DNA from: an uncultured Propionibacteriaceae bacterium
Lineage (GTDB): Bacteria > Actinomycetota > Actinomycetes > Propionibacteriales > Propionibacteriaceae
NCBI GenBank assembly: GCA_936941515.1
Contig: CAKZJI010000510.1
Span: forward strand, 1-6,602
Length of the DNA: 6,602 nt
Direction: 5' to 3'
Below, piece after piece: positions 6,141 through 6,602 of this stretch; within the stretch, counting starts at the first letter, position 1, and the number at the start of each line of letters is the position of its first letter. The position numbers and the translations under genes were made by a program. The notes beneath the pieces are model-generated. The model ran no database searches, was not told the origin of the DNA, and saw only the letters and a program-made list of their open reading frames with translations.

Positions 6141-6532
6141 AAGCGGCGGATCAAGACCGATCCGGCCCGGGCGGCGGCGATCGCATCTGCGGCGATCTCC
6201 TCGGGAGTAAGTCCGCTACCCGTGTGGCGCTCAGCGACCCAAGCGTGACGAGGCAGACCCAACGAGCGCAGTAGCTCAGCTCCGAGGTAGCCGTGTAGGA
6301 TGTAGGGAGCTTTGCCCGTGCAGAAGATCTCGGGTGCACTGGTCTGATAGATCCCGATGTCGTGGAGCATCGCCGCCTCTGCGACGAACTCGCGGTCGAG
6401 CCCCATCTCGGGGTGCGCATCGACGAGCTCAAGGGCCAGGCCCGTGACGTCCTCGGCGTGCTGGCGCAGTACGCGCTCGATGTCGCTACCCTCGGGGTAG
6501 TAGCGATGGATGATGGCGAGGGTGTCTATCAT
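6053..6532 (-). CDS. HDIG-motif HD-domain hydrolase, C-terminus lost
   Basis: The open frame is 159 residues, but only about residues 1-113 (6532 to about 6194) look genuine. HD-superfamily metal ligands are visible: H25 (RQHAEDV), H57-D58 in MLHDIGIY, H80 in YILHGYLGAE and H103 in ERHTGSGLTPEE. This is a small stand-alone metal-dependent phosphohydrolase of unknown substrate; I recall similar proteins with HGYLGAELLR and ERHTGxGL mainly in Bacteroidetes, which is memory and not a search. In that family about 40-60 more residues normally follow, including a conserved part near the end. Here residues 114-159 are low-complexity (AADAIAAARAG, then PPRPWPASPPSP) and out of frame over the dehydrogenase fragment, so the native C-terminus is lost. 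The ATG at 6532 overlaps the stop of the preceding gene (ATGA), which supports it as the authentic start. Confidence 0.8.
   Translation of the reverse strand: MIDTLAIIHRYYPEGSDIERVLRQHAEDVTGLALELVDAHPEMGLDREFVAEAAMLHDIGIYQTSAPEIFCTGKAPYILHGYLGAELLRSLGLPRHAWVAERHTGSGLTPEEIAADAIAAARAGSVLIRRLARSRLPIPPRPWPASPPSPITRPWPAPT
6141..6194 (-). other. Unassigned junction segment between HD-hydrolase and dehydrogenase pieces
   Basis: These bases fit neither neighbour. In the HD-gene frame they read as an alanine-rich stretch (AADAIAAARAG) followed by basic residues, unlike the expected tail of that family. In the dehydrogenase frame they read as arginine/proline-rich noise. The segment is very GC-rich, with an eight-base palindrome GCCCGGGC at 6165-6172 and near-repeats of GATCGCCGC. 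It could be a short third insert, or the exact join may lie anywhere inside it. Confidence 0.5.
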
Positions 6533-6602
6533 TTGCTTGCGGGGGTGGCTTCTGCGGGAGCTTCGGTGTCGGTGGTCTTGCTGTCGTCGCCTCCGAAGAG
6601 GA
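6529..6602 (-). CDS. C-terminal end of an unidentified gene (truncated by window edge)
   Basis: The minus-strand frame that stops with TGA at 6531-6529 encodes LFGGDDSKTTDTEAPAEATPASK, a flexible tail rich in Thr, Ala, Pro and Glu. The stop overlaps the ATG of the HD gene by the four-base ATGA pattern typical of coupled genes in an operon. Twenty-three residues of disordered tail do not identify the protein family. The frame assignment rests on this overlap and on the absence of stops up to the edge, so it is only moderately sure. Confidence 0.55.
   Translation of the reverse strand, partial: LFGGDDSKTTDTEAPAEATPASK

Noticed and set aside
6161..6180. GC-rich palindromic string near the HD/dehydrogenase join as an attachment or recombination site
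   Set aside because: An eight-base GCCCGGGC palindrome is expected by chance in DNA this GC-rich, and no direct repeats or recombinase gene are nearby.

Overview
The window is GC-rich, and its coding frames end most codons in G or C. The gene set (PASTA-domain Ser/Thr kinase, class II DAHP synthase, NarL-type two-component pair, PlsC acyltransferase) points to a high-GC Gram-positive actinobacterium, possibly near the Propionibacteriales. That family-level guess is weak. From memory, a pknL/aroG/plsC neighbourhood also occurs in Mycobacterium, which fits positions 1 to about 5975.

Layout. On the + strand are the 3' end of a membrane Ser/Thr kinase with four extracellular PASTA repeats (1-842) and an EamA/DMT-family transporter (926-1846). 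A 205-base convergent gap follows. A minus-strand unit then reads right to left: a PlsC-type acyltransferase (catalytic part about 5328-5960), a six-helix histidine kinase (4138-5331), its LuxR/NarL-family response regulator (3473-4141) and class II DAHP synthase (2052-3437). Acyltransferase/kinase and kinase/regulator each overlap by four bases (GTGA), and aroG follows the regulator after 35 bases, so this looks like one tightly coupled operon. It would place a two-component system of unknown stimulus between a phospholipid acyltransferase and the entry enzyme of the shikimate pathway.

The right end is anomalous. In the reading direction of the minus strand the sequence passes from the last 23 codons of an unknown gene (6529-6602), into an HDIG-motif hydrolase that loses its C-terminus near 6195, through about 55 unassigned bases, into a roughly 55-residue piece of a 3-hydroxyacyl-CoA dehydrogenase NAD-binding domain (about 5976-6140). 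It then enters PlsC in frame, exactly at a peptide (GAILASN) that both families share. The apparent start codon of the acyltransferase is an internal codon of the dehydrogenase piece. This is a three-source mosaic. I think a chimeric assembly or cloning join is the likeliest cause, and a genuine deletion or fusion the less likely one. The remainder is an ordinary core-genome region. I found no tRNA, rRNA, CRISPR array or insertion sequence, and no convincing new biological system.
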